A stretch of DNA of 64,000 nt from Prevotellaceae bacterium UBA1746 (GCA_002314875.1 DCHS01000052.1:62001-126000); one strand, 5' to 3'. Positions 18,189 through 27,718 are shown, numbered from the stretch's first letter. The notes: a model not told the origin generated them from the letters alone. Program-made: numbers and translations.

Positions 18189-19319
18189 ATGAAAACAACG
18201 ACAATAAGTCTTCTGGGTATTGTGCGTCGCTGCTGGCAGCACAAGCTTCTTATCGTCATCAACACGATCGTGGTCTTCATCCTCTCTGCCCTGTTCATCG
18301 TGCAGATTCCCCGCTATTACAAGGCGCAGGTCCGTATGGCTCCTGAGGAAGAGGCTGGAGGAAGCATCAGTTCCCTCGCCACCATTGCCTCCAACTTCGG
18401 TGTCGATCTGGCAACGGGAAATTCCACCGATGCTATCTCTCCGCAGCTGTATCCTGACCTTTTCGACAGCAACGATTTCATTGTCAGTTTGATGAGTATC
18501 GCTGTAGAGACAGCTGACGGGAAGGTGAAAACCGACTACTACACCTACCTCATGGAGCATCAGAAATATGCTCCCTGGGATCCTATGGTGAACAAGATCA
18601 AGTCGCTTTTCAAGGAAAAAGAAGAGCCCATTGCCGCTGGTGCCGGTTCGCAGTTCATCAATGACGAGCATCCTCACGGTCTCAATCCGTTCCGCCTGAC
18701 CCGCCGTCAGACCGAACTCGTAAAGACGGTGAAGAGTAATATCGTGTGCTCCATTGATAACAAGACGGATGTCCTCTGTATTCAGGTGACTGACCAGGAT
18801 GCCCTCGTTGCTGCAACGATGGCTGACAGTGTTCGCGTTCGTCTGCAACAGTTCATCACGAACTACCGTACGAACAAGGCACATGTCGATGAGGCTTATT
18901 ATGAGCAGCTTGTGAAGGAAAGTTATGACGCCTATGTCAAGGCTCAGCGTAAATATGCAGCCTATGCCGATACGCACCAGGAGGCTGCTTTGGCGGTTGT
19001 GAGCACGGAAGAAAGTGACCTCGAGAATGAAATGGAAGGTGCCTATTCTACCTATAATGCTCTCCGTACACAGTTACAGAGTGCCAAGGCAAAGGTGCAG
19101 GAACGTACTCCTGCCTTCACCGTCCTCGAGGTGGCCAGCGTTCCCGTAAAGCCTGCTGGTCCCAAGCGCATGATCTTCGTAGCCTTTATGTGCTGCCTCG
19201 CTATCTTCTTCAGCATCGTCTGGTTGTTCCGCAAGGAAATCTTTGCCAAGATGAGTGCCGGTGAAGTTCAGGAAGACGACGAGGAGGTTGAAGATGATTT
19301 AGCCGCTGACGAAGACTAA
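18189..19319 (+). CDS. Wzz-type polysaccharide chain-length determinant (1a)
   Basis: 376 residues from the ATG at 18189. An in-frame ATG at 18117 would add 24 charged residues and lies only about 14 nt after the -7 box, so the inner start is preferred. Two membrane helices flank a periplasmic domain: TM1 near residues 17-38 and TM2 near 325-345. The Wzz motif before TM2 reads ERTPAFTVLEVASVPVKPAG (about residues 304-323). The protein belongs to the inner-membrane polysaccharide co-polymerases that set chain length with Wzy. There is no fused tyrosine kinase, but the C-terminus is a short acidic tail (EEVEDDLAADED). First gene of the set 1 operon; the middle resembles the Wzz at 33225 (VTDQD...DSV..RLQ.FIT.YRT.KA). 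Confidence 0.9.
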   Translation: MKTTTISLLGIVRRCWQHKLLIVINTIVVFILSALFIVQIPRYYKAQVRMAPEEEAGGSISSLATIASNFGVDLATGNSTDAISPQLYPDLFDSNDFIVSLMSIAVETADGKVKTDYYTYLMEHQKYAPWDPMVNKIKSLFKEKEEPIAAGAGSQFINDEHPHGLNPFRLTRRQTELVKTVKSNIVCSIDNKTDVLCIQVTDQDALVAATMADSVRVRLQQFITNYRTNKAHVDEAYYEQLVKESYDAYVKAQRKYAAYADTHQEAALAVVSTEESDLENEMEGAYSTYNALRTQLQSAKAKVQERTPAFTVLEVASVPVKPAGPKRMIFVAFMCCLAIFFSIVWLFRKEIFAKMSAGEVQEDDEEVEDDLAADED

Positions 19320-19350
19320 GTTCAACGAAAAGAAGCCAGTCTTTCGTTTT

Positions 19351-20343
19351 ATGAAGGAAAAGAAAAATTTACAGCCAGTGAGAGACATTGACCTGTCCCT
19401 CATTGCTGACACCGTGCGGAACCACAAGTGGCAGATTCTCATCAATCTGCTGGTTGTGGCTGTCTGTGCTGGTGCTTTGATTATTTTCCTTCCCCGCTCG
19501 TACCACAGCGAGAGCAAGATGATATTGGAGCAGAACTCCTATATCGCTGCGAGTATGAAGAAGGCGGGTGTTCAGTTGAATGTCAACATCGGTGATCCTC
19601 AGCGTATTTACGATGCCTACATCAAGGATTATGACGATATCGTCAAAGAGAATCGCTTCCTCTGCAATGCCGTTTGGACCAAGGTTACAACCCGTGAGGG
19701 CAAGGAAATGTACTATGGCGAATATATCCGCAAACACCACGTTCCCCTGACGGCCAAAGACCACGACCCCATGCGTCCGTCCCTGGCCCTTGATACTTTG
19801 ATGAAGGACGTTAAGGAAAATATCAAGTTCCGCTATGACGTTCGCCGTGCTTCGATGTATATGAATGTCCTTGCTGACGATCCGTTGGTGTGCCAGCAGG
19901 TTTGCAAGGCGCAGACGGAATTCCTTCTGAAGTTCATCGCCGAATACCGAACGAAGAAGAAGCAGTCCGAGGTGAACCACTTCAAGAATGTTGCCGACAG
20001 TCTCCGTCAGGAGTATCTCAAAGCCTGGCATACCTATTCGGCGTTCTGCGATTCTCATCTGGAATCAACATCTTCAGCCGTGGCAAAGCAGGAAAAAATG
20101 CTGGAAGAAGAGATGATTGCCACCAAGAATCTCTACGAAAATGTCAAGGTGGAATATATGAGTTCAAAGGCCCGTCTGCAAGATGCAACGCCAGCCTTCA
20201 TCTATATCCAGAATCCTGCCATTCCTGCACAGCGAACGGGGCCTGACCGTTTTCTGTTCTTCGTGGCAACACTCCTTATCACACTGCTTTATTCCGTGAT
20301 ATTCCATATGCGCCATGTCATCTGGGCGCAGATAACCCGATAA
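19351..20343 (+). CDS. Wzz-type polysaccharide chain-length determinant (1b)
   Basis: 330 residues, 31 nt after Wzz 1a. Same architecture: TM1 near residues 30-50, a coiled periplasmic domain, the motif DATPAFIYIQNPAIPAQRTG around residue 277 and TM2 close to the C-terminus (residues about 303-320). It is shorter and clearly divergent from 1a; YRTKKKQSEVNHFKNVADSL corresponds to the helical region after the alpha/beta base. Two adjacent Wzz-like genes without a kinase suggest a hetero-oligomeric chain-length unit, which is inference. Confidence 0.85.
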   Translation: MKEKKNLQPVRDIDLSLIADTVRNHKWQILINLLVVAVCAGALIIFLPRSYHSESKMILEQNSYIAASMKKAGVQLNVNIGDPQRIYDAYIKDYDDIVKENRFLCNAVWTKVTTREGKEMYYGEYIRKHHVPLTAKDHDPMRPSLALDTLMKDVKENIKFRYDVRRASMYMNVLADDPLVCQQVCKAQTEFLLKFIAEYRTKKKQSEVNHFKNVADSLRQEYLKAWHTYSAFCDSHLESTSSAVAKQEKMLEEEMIATKNLYENVKVEYMSSKARLQDATPAFIYIQNPAIPAQRTGPDRFLFFVATLLITLLYSVIFHMRHVIWAQITR

Positions 20344-20384
20344 TTTCCAATGCTTTGCGAGGCGAAAGTCGCACCTGACAAAAC

Positions 20385-21704
20385 ATGTTCAATATCTCCG
20401 CTTCCCGATTAAATATCCTCCGAAACCTCGGCTGGAGTGTCCTTGGTAAGGTCATCAACCTTACGGGAAGTCTTCTCGTTGGTGTCCTCGTAGCACGCTA
20501 TCTGGGCCCTGACCAGTACGGATTGATGAACTATGTCATCAGCTATGTTTTTCTTTTCCAAACCTTTGCAGTCTTTGGTCTGGATAACATTGAGGTTCGC
20601 GAGGAAGCCCGTCATCCGGAACAGTTCCGTACCATCCTCGGTACCGCCTTCTGTCTCCGTGTGTTCTTTGCGCTCATCGCCATGGCGGCGGTAGTCCTGA
20701 CCGCATGGCAGTACGAGGCCAGTACCTATACTTTTGCCGTTATCTGCCTCTACTCCCTCAGCATTTTGTTGAGTTCGTTCAATGTCATCCGCAACTATTT
20801 CATTGCCCTCGTCCAGAACGAATATGTCGTAAAGACCGAAATCAACCGAACGCTCGTGGGAATGGTCATCAAGGTGGCGATGTATTTCGCGGGTTTGAGC
20901 CTCACCTGGTTCATGGTGGCCTATACCTTTGACTATGTGCTACTTGCTGGTGGCTACATCGTTTCCTACCAAAAGAAGATCGGGCGTCTGGGCGAGTGGA
21001 AATACGATCGCGATTGCTGTCGCCTCCTCGTCCATGAATCTTTTCCGCTCATGCTGACCTCTGCGGCGGTGATGATCTATCAGCGCATTGACCAGGTGAT
21101 GATTGGCAAACTCATCAACAACGAGTCTGTAGGATATTTCGGTACGGCGAGTCGTATTGTCGAGGTACTGATTTATGTGCCGATGATGCTTGCCCAAACC
21201 ATTGCTCCTGTCCTCGCCCGTTGTCGTGAACGCAGTGAAGCTGACTATTTCAAGAAGGCCCAGCAGTTTATGGATATCAGCGTCTGGCTGAGTCTTCTCC
21301 TCGGCGTTGCCACCTCCCTTGCGAGTTACTGGATCATCGTTCCGCTCTTTGGCGAAAAGTATGCGCCGGCAGTCGTCATCCTTCAGGTTATGGCCTTCAA
21401 GGCAGCAAGTGTGGCGCTCTCCAATACGGCAGGTACGATGCTCGTTGTCGAAGGTTTGCAGAAGTGGGCCATCTGCCGCGATCTCTTCGGCTGCGTGGTC
21501 TGTGTAGGACTCAACCTCTGGCTGCTTCCGAAATATGGTTTCCTTGCAGCAGCCTTCGTCGCCATCGCCAGCAATGTTGCCGCAGGCTATATCGCCGACC
21601 TTTTCATTCCCGCCTATCGCCATCTCTTCAAGATGCAGACCAAGTCCCTCTTCCTCGGCTGGCGTTCCATCCTTCATATCAAGAGCATTTTCACCGCAGG
21701 ATAA
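20385..21704 (+). CDS. Oligosaccharide flippase, Wzx-type (set 1)
   Basis: 439 residues with about 12 predicted membrane helices. The start LNILRNLGWSVLGKVINLTG followed by VARYLGPDQYGLMNYV is typical of the polysaccharide biosynthesis (MOP) superfamily. Wzx moves undecaprenyl-linked repeat units from the cytoplasmic to the periplasmic face of the inner membrane. MLTSAAVMIYQRIDQVMIGK in the middle is the conserved second-half start. It lies 41 nt after Wzz 1b and is followed by a long low-complexity leader before the polymerase. Confidence 0.92.
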   Translation: MFNISASRLNILRNLGWSVLGKVINLTGSLLVGVLVARYLGPDQYGLMNYVISYVFLFQTFAVFGLDNIEVREEARHPEQFRTILGTAFCLRVFFALIAMAAVVLTAWQYEASTYTFAVICLYSLSILLSSFNVIRNYFIALVQNEYVVKTEINRTLVGMVIKVAMYFAGLSLTWFMVAYTFDYVLLAGGYIVSYQKKIGRLGEWKYDRDCCRLLVHESFPLMLTSAAVMIYQRIDQVMIGKLINNESVGYFGTASRIVEVLIYVPMMLAQTIAPVLARCRERSEADYFKKAQQFMDISVWLSLLLGVATSLASYWIIVPLFGEKYAPAVVILQVMAFKAASVALSNTAGTMLVVEGLQKWAICRDLFGCVVCVGLNLWLLPKYGFLAAAFVAIASNVAAGYIADLFIPAYRHLFKMQTKSLFLGWRSILHIKSIFTAG

Positions 21705-21808
21705 CCCTATAACCCCTATAAACCCTTTAAACCCTATAAACCTTATAAACCCCATAAACCCTTTATAAACCTTTAAACCAAGGCGAAGCCTTATAAACTC
21801 TCTCCTCC
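21705..21808 (+). repeat. TATAAACC-type leader repeat before the set 1 polymerase
   Basis: About ten imperfect units of (C)CCTATAAA or CCTTTAAA in a row (21705-21780) fill the gap between flippase and polymerase. A small hairpin AAGGCGAAGCCTT follows near 21780-21792. Similar leaders occur at 14729-14758, 26541-26593, 34299-34361 and 54886-54932. Confidence 0.8.
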
Positions 21809-23068
21809 ATGTTCCTCCTCCCATTCATCTGGTTTACTCTTATCACGGTACTCCTTTGGCGCAAGCACCAGAGGATGGATGCGTGTGTGTATATCAGTGG
21901 GTTGTATGCCATGGTGTCACTCTTTGCCGTCATTCTCATTGCCGGCGATCTGTTGGGAGACGGTGGTATTCTGTATTACAACAACGATGCTGAATTCGGG
22001 GTTCTGCCGACGTTGCTCTATTGTACCATGCTGACGCTGACGATAGTGCCGTTCCATTTGGTTTATGACAAGGAAATCAAGGATATCACCTGCAAGTCAC
22101 CGTTCCTGCTCGACATGCTGAGCCTCTTCCTCATCGGTGTCAGCGTCGTCAATCTCTATCTTGTAGCAGACTCCACGCTCGATATTCTCTCTGGAAATCT
22201 TGCTGATGTGCGAAACTCCGTCTATTCCGGTGATGCCACCCCCGCACAGTTGAAGGCAGAGCGTATGGGATTCTTCATGCGTTTCTACTATTATTTCAAT
22301 GTTTCGACGATTCTCTGCATCCCTATCCTTTTCTATAATCTTTGTTTCAGAAAGAAGGCCTGGTGGTGGAACCTCCTCCTGTTCTTCGCCTCGCTGAGTG
22401 CGCCGATAGCCGGTATTCAGGGTGCAGACCGTACCGAGCTCATCTATCTTGCAGAGATGTACCTTTTCTGCCTCATCTTCTTCTGGCCCCACATTTCCAA
22501 GACCTTACGCCGTTGGCTGTTCATCATCGGTGCGCCGATTGTCCTCTTGGGCGTGGTCTATGTGGCAGCGGTGAGCCAGTCTCGTTTTGAAGATCAGAGC
22601 GAAGGTGCAGCGGGCCGAAACCTGCAATACGCGGGTCAGGGCTATATCAATTTCTGCTATTTCTGGGACCATGCCAACTATGACGAACTCGCTCCTGAAC
22701 GCGAATTCCCGATGTACTATCACTACACCAAGCATCAGGATTCCGATATGGACCGCCGTCTGTATCGCCAGGGTCAGCAGGGATTCTTCATCAGCGTATT
22801 CTCAACGTTCCTCGGTGATATCATGTTGGATATCAGCCCGATTGGAATGATCTTGTGGACGACCTGCTTCAGTCTTCTCGCACTGTTGCTCATCCGTGCG
22901 TCCCATCGAAAGATCTTCGACATCTCAGAGATTCTCCTCATCTTCCTGATGGCCTGCATTCCGGTGTTCGGCATTTTCTACTACCGGTTCTTTGCCTTCA
23001 CCTACACCTTCACCATCATCCTTGCCATCCTCTATTTCATTGTAACCCGCTACCGCATTCGTCTATGA
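21809..23068 (+). CDS. Probable O-antigen/exopolysaccharide polymerase, Wzy-type (set 1)
   Basis: 419 residues of integral membrane protein with about 10-11 hydrophobic helices and a large periplasmic loop around residues 250-320 (SQSRFEDQSEGAAGRNLQYA and onward). Position between a flippase and glycosyltransferases, together with topology, makes it the Wzy that joins repeat units in the periplasm. Sequence similarity in Wzy proteins is low, so the call depends on context. The stop overlaps the next ATG (ATGA, 23065-23068), indicating translational coupling with the GT2 gene. Confidence 0.75.
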   Translation: MFLLPFIWFTLITVLLWRKHQRMDACVYISGLYAMVSLFAVILIAGDLLGDGGILYYNNDAEFGVLPTLLYCTMLTLTIVPFHLVYDKEIKDITCKSPFLLDMLSLFLIGVSVVNLYLVADSTLDILSGNLADVRNSVYSGDATPAQLKAERMGFFMRFYYYFNVSTILCIPILFYNLCFRKKAWWWNLLLFFASLSAPIAGIQGADRTELIYLAEMYLFCLIFFWPHISKTLRRWLFIIGAPIVLLGVVYVAAVSQSRFEDQSEGAAGRNLQYAGQGYINFCYFWDHANYDELAPEREFPMYYHYTKHQDSDMDRRLYRQGQQGFFISVFSTFLGDIMLDISPIGMILWTTCFSLLALLLIRASHRKIFDISEILLIFLMACIPVFGIFYYRFFAFTYTFTIILAILYFIVTRYRIRL

Positions 23069-24021
23069 AAATTTTCGCCATCATCGTCACCTACAACGGC
23101 ATGCGCTGGATTGAGCGCTGTCTGGAGATGTTGCGCCAAAGTACCGTTCCCATCGTTCCCGTCGTCATCGATAACTGTTCGAAAGACGGAACCCTGGAGT
23201 TTGTGCAAGAGCACTTCCCCGAGGCTGTGGTTTTTCCCCAAGAGAAAAATCTCGGCTTTGGACAGGCGAATAATGTCGGGCTGCGATATGGTTTGGAGAA
23301 CGAAGGAGACTATTTCCTTCTCCTCAATCAAGATGCTTATTTACAGCCTGATGCGATGGAACTTCTCCTGAAGGAGAGCGATGGCGAAAGCCTGTTATGT
23401 CCCCTCCATCTCAACGGAACCGGAGAGTACATCGACTCCATGGTGCGTTGGTCTCTTCGCAATACCATCGATGCCGAGGTAAAGCCGACGGTCTGTGGTC
23501 CGGGTGCTTTCACCGCAAAGGCCAACGAGGCAGAAATGCTCCTCGACGACCTCTATTTCGGTCGTCTGAAATCAAAATATGAGGCTACGGAAATCTGTGC
23601 TGCCTGCTGGCTGATGCCACGGAAAATGGTCGAGACCATCGGCGGTTTCAATCCGCTCTTCTTCCATTATTCCGAAGACAACAACTACTACCATCGTCTG
23701 CAATATCACCATATCAAGACGCTTTTGGTTCCGAAGGCGCAGGTGTGGCACGATCGCGGACTCTATGGCAATGCCCGGGCTTTCAATCAGAAACGCCTGC
23801 ACCGCGATGTCGTTCTCGAGTTCTGCAATATCAACCACGGCCTTGGCTATGGTTTCCGAAAGTTCTTCCGATTGCTCCTCCGCTCTTATGTCTATGACCT
23901 CCGTCATGGCGCTTACAAACCTGGAGCATGGCTGGCAGAATTGGGGTGGCTTCTCACTCATTTTCAACAGATTCTCCGCTCTCGCAAGCAAGAGCGTCAA
24001 CTTTCAAACAGTTGGTTATGA
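23065..24021 (+). CDS. Glycosyltransferase family 2
   Basis: 318 residues from the ATG at 23065. The frame is open earlier, but that part overlaps the polymerase and has a low-complexity His/Leu-rich translation. The GT-A fold start MKIFAIIVTYNGMRWIERCL, the nucleotide-binding VVIDNCSKDGTLEFV and LLNQDAYLQPDA as the DxD-type metal site are clear. ACWLMPRKMVETIGGFNPLFF is characteristic of rhamnosyltransferase-like GT2 enzymes. Acts at the cytoplasmic face on lipid-linked intermediates. Coupled by ATGA overlaps to both neighbours. Confidence 0.9.
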   Translation: MKIFAIIVTYNGMRWIERCLEMLRQSTVPIVPVVIDNCSKDGTLEFVQEHFPEAVVFPQEKNLGFGQANNVGLRYGLENEGDYFLLLNQDAYLQPDAMELLLKESDGESLLCPLHLNGTGEYIDSMVRWSLRNTIDAEVKPTVCGPGAFTAKANEAEMLLDDLYFGRLKSKYEATEICAACWLMPRKMVETIGGFNPLFFHYSEDNNYYHRLQYHHIKTLLVPKAQVWHDRGLYGNARAFNQKRLHRDVVLEFCNINHGLGYGFRKFFRLLLRSYVYDLRHGAYKPGAWLAELGWLLTHFQQILRSRKQERQLSNSWL

Positions 24022-25169
24022 AAATACTCTTTGACCTGGTAACAACGCAGTTCTTTGTGGGTGGTGCTCAGGAGTACATCCGCAAAGTATTCTACACTCT
24101 CCTCGAAAGCCTGAAACCCGAGGACGAGGTGTGGATGGCCCACGACTCCTCGGTAGGGAAATATGCCTATGCCGACCTGACGCCTCAGGCTCTTGCTGAC
24201 AAAGTTGCCGGAGAGGTTGATCTTGCGGGAAAGACGCTCTCGCAAGTCATCCACGACCAGCATTTTGATACGCTCTTCATCGGTTGCGGCCAATATTGGG
24301 GACCGCGCTATGACGTCGATAAGGTTGATAGCCGTGTTATCTGTGTTGTCCACGATCTCTGCGACGAGGAAGTGCTTCATGAGCACCTCAACTACTACCT
24401 TAAGCTCGACAGCGTCAAGGGATTCCTAAAACGTGTTGGACGTCAGATCATGGGCATTGACAAGAAGTCGCTGAACCGTATGACGCCTATCGTCGAACTC
24501 CTCAAGCGAAACAGCGATGCCAGACTTGTCACCGTTTCCGATTTCTCGCGTTACAGCCTCCAATTTCAGTTGAATATCCCCGAAGACCGCATCCGCGTGC
24601 TGTGGAGTCCGGAGCGGGTAGGGGAGTGCCAGCCTGAGATTGAGAACGCTGAACTCCGTGCGCTCATCGAAAGCAAGACACCGTATATCCTGATGACAAA
24701 TACCAACCGCGAGCTGAAGAATGCGAAGAAGGCGATTGCGGCTTTTGCCCGTTTCGTCAAGGAACATCCTCAGTATAAACTCGTTACGGTGGGTTATCCG
24801 TCATCGGCCTTTGCTGAGCATCAGATTCTGCCTTATCTCTCAGAGAGCGATTTAATCAATGCCCAGAAGCACTGTCACGCTTTCCTTTTCCCGTCCTATT
24901 TCGAAGGTTTTGGTTATCCGCCTGTTGAGGCCATGCGTTGGGGAAAGCCCGTTCTCGCGTCCAATGTCACATCGATGCCCGAGATTCTCGCTGATGCACC
25001 GATCTGGTTCTCACCTTATTACACCAGCGACATCTATTCGGCGTTGTGCCGTTTGACCTCCGCCGACTACAATACGCTCTCTGGACGTTCCCTTCGTCGC
25101 TATTACGAGGTTGCCCAGCGCCAGCAGCATGATCTTTCAGCACTGATGGACCTGATTCTGGACGAATAA
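24018..25169 (+). CDS. Glycosyltransferase family 4
   Basis: 383 residues from the ATG at 24018, which overlaps the GT2 stop by 4 nt. The N-terminus (MKILFDLVTTQFFVGGAQEY) and the C-terminal GT-B donor site (FLFPSYFEGFGYPPVEAMRW then GKPVLASNVTSMPEI) identify a GT4 retaining transferase. The donor and acceptor are not readable. It is the last gene of the tight set 1 run; a 128-nt gap with a palindromic repeat follows. Confidence 0.9.
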   Translation: MKILFDLVTTQFFVGGAQEYIRKVFYTLLESLKPEDEVWMAHDSSVGKYAYADLTPQALADKVAGEVDLAGKTLSQVIHDQHFDTLFIGCGQYWGPRYDVDKVDSRVICVVHDLCDEEVLHEHLNYYLKLDSVKGFLKRVGRQIMGIDKKSLNRMTPIVELLKRNSDARLVTVSDFSRYSLQFQLNIPEDRIRVLWSPERVGECQPEIENAELRALIESKTPYILMTNTNRELKNAKKAIAAFARFVKEHPQYKLVTVGYPSSAFAEHQILPYLSESDLINAQKHCHAFLFPSYFEGFGYPPVEAMRWGKPVLASNVTSMPEILADAPIWFSPYYTSDIYSALCRLTSADYNTLSGRSLRRYYEVAQRQQHDLSALMDLILDE

Positions 25170-25183
25170 GGCAAAACTCGAAT

Positions 25184-25229
25184 TATACTTTGTATACCAA
25201 GTATACCGGTATACTTTATACTTTATACC
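25184..25229 (+). repeat. TATACCGGTATA palindromic repeat, copy A
   Basis: The perfect 18-bp palindrome AAGTATACCGGTATACTT (25199-25216) lies inside further TATACTTT/TATACC units. The same palindrome with the same flanks, inverted, occurs at 27920-27962. Copies A and B bracket the WbsX-like and GT4 genes. Confidence 0.8.
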
Positions 25230-25297
25230 TTTCTGGAAGACGATAACTATCCTTCACTTTCACTTATAACTTATAACTTTTCACTTGATCCATTCCT

Positions 25298-26449
25298 ATG
25301 TCTCGTATTATTGCTTTATATCTTCCTCAGTTTCACCCCATTCCCGAAAATGACGAGTGGTGGGGACCTGGTTTTACGGAATGGATGAATGTGGCAAAGG
25401 CCAAACCGCTGTTCCGTGGCCATCAGCAACCTCGCATCCCTGCCGACCTCGGTTTCTACGATCTGCGACTTCCTGAAGTGCGCGAGCAGCAGGCACAACT
25501 GGCACGAGAGGCGGGTGTTGAAGGTTTTTGCTATTACCACTATTGGTTTGGCAATGGCCGCCAACTCCTCGAACGCCCTTTCAACGAGGTCGTTGAGAGT
25601 GGCAAACCCGATTTTCCCTTCTGCCTCTGCTGGGCCAATCATTCATGGTCTAACAAGACCTGGAACCGCAAGTCCGCCGTTCAGGAGAATTCCATGCTTG
25701 CTGAACAGACCTATCCGGGTAAGGACGATGATATCCAGCACTTTATGAGTCTTCTTCCTGCCTTCAAGGACAAGCGTTATATGACGGTGGATGGCAAACC
25801 CATCTTCGTGCTCTATGACCCCTTCCGCCATACCCATGTGCAGGAATGGATCAAGACCTGGCGCCATTTGGCAGAAGAAAACGGTCTTCCCGGTTTGTAT
25901 CTCGTCGGTATGACGCAGAGCACGCTCACCATGCGCTATGATGTCAACGGTCTCTACAACGAACGTGTCCTTCCGAACCTCGAGAGTTCAGCGGACATTT
26001 TCAATACCGTCCTTGCTATGGGCTTCGATGCTGTCAATTCCTATGGCAAGCGCCGTGGAGAAATGCTGTCATCGGGTCGTGTGGCAGAAATTTCCAAGAC
26101 CCTTCTGCGCCGAATCGGTATTCCTGTGGGTCATCGCTATGACTACCGCAAGACCGTCCGCGGCTATTTCGCTCCAGAAGATAGTTGGGAAAATGTATTC
26201 CCGACCATACTCCCTCAGTGGGACCGTACACCTCGTATGGCGAGTTATGACGGCGTCTATGTCGGTGCCTGTCCTGCGGCTTTCGAAGAGCATATCCGCC
26301 AGGCCGTTGACCTCATCAAGGACAAGGCTCCTGAGCATCAGGTTATCTTCCTCAAATCGTGGAACGAATGGGGTGAAGGCAACTATGTCGAACCCGATCA
26401 GGAGTTTGGCCACGGTTGGCTTGATGCTATAAAGAAAGCGCAGGTGTAG
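25298..26449 (+). CDS. WbsX/GH99-like glycan biosynthesis protein
   Basis: 383 residues. The start IIALYLPQFHPIPENDEWWG then GFTEWMNVAKAKPLF is diagnostic of the WbsX family (glycoside hydrolase 99-like domain, residues about 4-350). GFCYYHYWFGNGRQLLERPF and FLKSWNEWGEGNYVEPD carry the conserved aromatic and acidic residues of the GH99 barrel. Members sit in O-antigen and capsule clusters; the biochemical role (transferase or endo-mannosidase-like) is not settled. There is no signal peptide, so it is probably cytoplasmic. A terminator-like hairpin follows at 26491-26540. Confidence 0.9.
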   Translation: MSRIIALYLPQFHPIPENDEWWGPGFTEWMNVAKAKPLFRGHQQPRIPADLGFYDLRLPEVREQQAQLAREAGVEGFCYYHYWFGNGRQLLERPFNEVVESGKPDFPFCLCWANHSWSNKTWNRKSAVQENSMLAEQTYPGKDDDIQHFMSLLPAFKDKRYMTVDGKPIFVLYDPFRHTHVQEWIKTWRHLAEENGLPGLYLVGMTQSTLTMRYDVNGLYNERVLPNLESSADIFNTVLAMGFDAVNSYGKRRGEMLSSGRVAEISKTLLRRIGIPVGHRYDYRKTVRGYFAPEDSWENVFPTILPQWDRTPRMASYDGVYVGACPAAFEEHIRQAVDLIKDKAPEHQVIFLKSWNEWGEGNYVEPDQEFGHGWLDAIKKAQV

Positions 26450-26490
26450 GTTTATGCGCTTCGCTTAGTTTAATCGCTTCGCTTGGTAAG

Positions 26491-26540
26491 AAGCCTGGAA
26501 GGCACTACCTTGTCCATAGAGATACAGCCTTCCTGGCTTT
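26491..26540 (+). terminator. Terminator-like hairpin after the WbsX-like gene
   Basis: AAGCCTGGAAGGC (26491-26503) pairs with GCCTTCCTGGCTT (26527-26539) with one central mismatch, followed by TT only. Two GCTTCGCTT units precede it (26459-26485). Confidence 0.6.
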
Positions 26541-26593
26541 TATAACCCTCCTTAACCCCTTAACCAGGCCAAAGGCCTTCTTAAACCCTATAT
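26541..26593 (+). repeat. TATAACCC/TTAACCC leader repeat before GT4
   Basis: TATAACCC, TTAACCCC, TTAACC, a hairpin AGGCCAAAGGCCT and TTAAACCC run up to the ATG at 26594. Same class as the leaders before the two polymerases. Confidence 0.65.
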
Positions 26594-27718
26594 ATGAAAA
26601 TATACTATATCGACCCTCAGTCTGCCAATAACACGGCGATCTATGACCGCTCGCTTTTGTCGGGAATGACACAGACGGAGGTAGTCTATTACAATAGCGT
26701 ACTCTACAACATCGACCCTTTGGAAAGAGGGGAGACGCGCTGTGTTTTCAATTATAATATCTGTCGCAATGTTCTGGTGAAATCAGTGAGTTACGTCAGA
26801 AGTCTGTTGGCAATATTGCGCGACGCTCGCCGTGAACGTCCCGATATTGTCCATATCCAGTGGATCCGTATCTGGCCCATCGATATGCTCTTCATCTTCC
26901 TTCTTCATCTTCTGAAGGTGAAAGTGGTATTTACTGCCCATAACATCCTCCCTCACAACGAGAAGAGTGGCGATAAGTTCAAGTTTACCCGCTATTACAA
27001 AGCCCTCGATGCCGTTATCGTCCACGCAGAGAGAACCCGTGACGAAATGGCTGAATCCCTGGGTATTGACAAGAAAAAAATCTTTGTGAAGCATCATGGC
27101 ATCATTGACAATTCCTTTGATGCCGACTTGCTGAAACAGCGTATGAGCGAACTGCGTTCCGAATTGGGCATTCCCGCTGACGCTCTCGTCTTTTCCAGCA
27201 TGGGCTTGCAGAATCATTATAAAGGCACCGACCTCATCGTGAAGGCTTGGGAGAAGGACATGTTCGAGCGCGAAGATTGCCATCTCCTCGTCGTTGGTCG
27301 CAATGACGGCATTGACTTTTCAAGCATTGCCAGCCATCCCCGTGTCCATGTAGTGTCCGGCACCGTTCCCTTCCTTGATTTTGAAGCCTATTTGCGCCTC
27401 TCGTCCGTCGTTCTCTTGCCCTATCGCAAGATTTCCCAGAGCGGAGTATTGTTCTCAGCCATCCAGGCAGGCATTCCCTGTCTCGTTGCTGATGTCGGTG
27501 GACTCCCCGAGCCTTTGCAATTTGGCAATATCGGTTGGAATATGGGAGAAGCGACCAAGGACAATCTGCTCTCCATGATGCAGCGTTTGTCAGCGGACAT
27601 TGCTGCTACGAAGTCCCTTGCTGCACATCCTGAGGAGTTCCAAAAGGTTTGCGAAGCCTACAGCTGGCCCTCCATCGCCGCTGAGACCGAAGCCCTCTAC
27701 CGCGAGCTGGTGAAATAA
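26594..27718 (+). CDS. Glycosyltransferase family 4
   Basis: 374 residues, GT-B fold. DIVHIQWIRIWPIDMLFIF and VVFTAHNILPHNEKSGDKFK in the N-terminal half are typical of GT4 enzymes of the GumH/EpsF kind. The donor-domain motifs FSSMGLQNHYKGTDLIVKAW and SGVLFSAIQAGIPCLVADVG follow. Acts in the cytoplasm on polyprenyl-linked glycan. It is separated from the WbsX-like gene by a terminator-like hairpin and leader repeat, and both genes are enclosed by the inverted TATACCGGTATA repeats. Confidence 0.9.
   Translation: MKIYYIDPQSANNTAIYDRSLLSGMTQTEVVYYNSVLYNIDPLERGETRCVFNYNICRNVLVKSVSYVRSLLAILRDARRERPDIVHIQWIRIWPIDMLFIFLLHLLKVKVVFTAHNILPHNEKSGDKFKFTRYYKALDAVIVHAERTRDEMAESLGIDKKKIFVKHHGIIDNSFDADLLKQRMSELRSELGIPADALVFSSMGLQNHYKGTDLIVKAWEKDMFEREDCHLLVVGRNDGIDFSSIASHPRVHVVSGTVPFLDFEAYLRLSSVVLLPYRKISQSGVLFSAIQAGIPCLVADVGGLPEPLQFGNIGWNMGEATKDNLLSMMQRLSADIAATKSLAAHPEEFQKVCEAYSWPSIAAETEALYRELVK

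Noticed and set aside
21705..21808. CRISPR-like or telomere-like array
   Set aside because: Units are only 7-9 nt, imperfect and without spacers, and the locus is internal to an operon. No cas gene is present.
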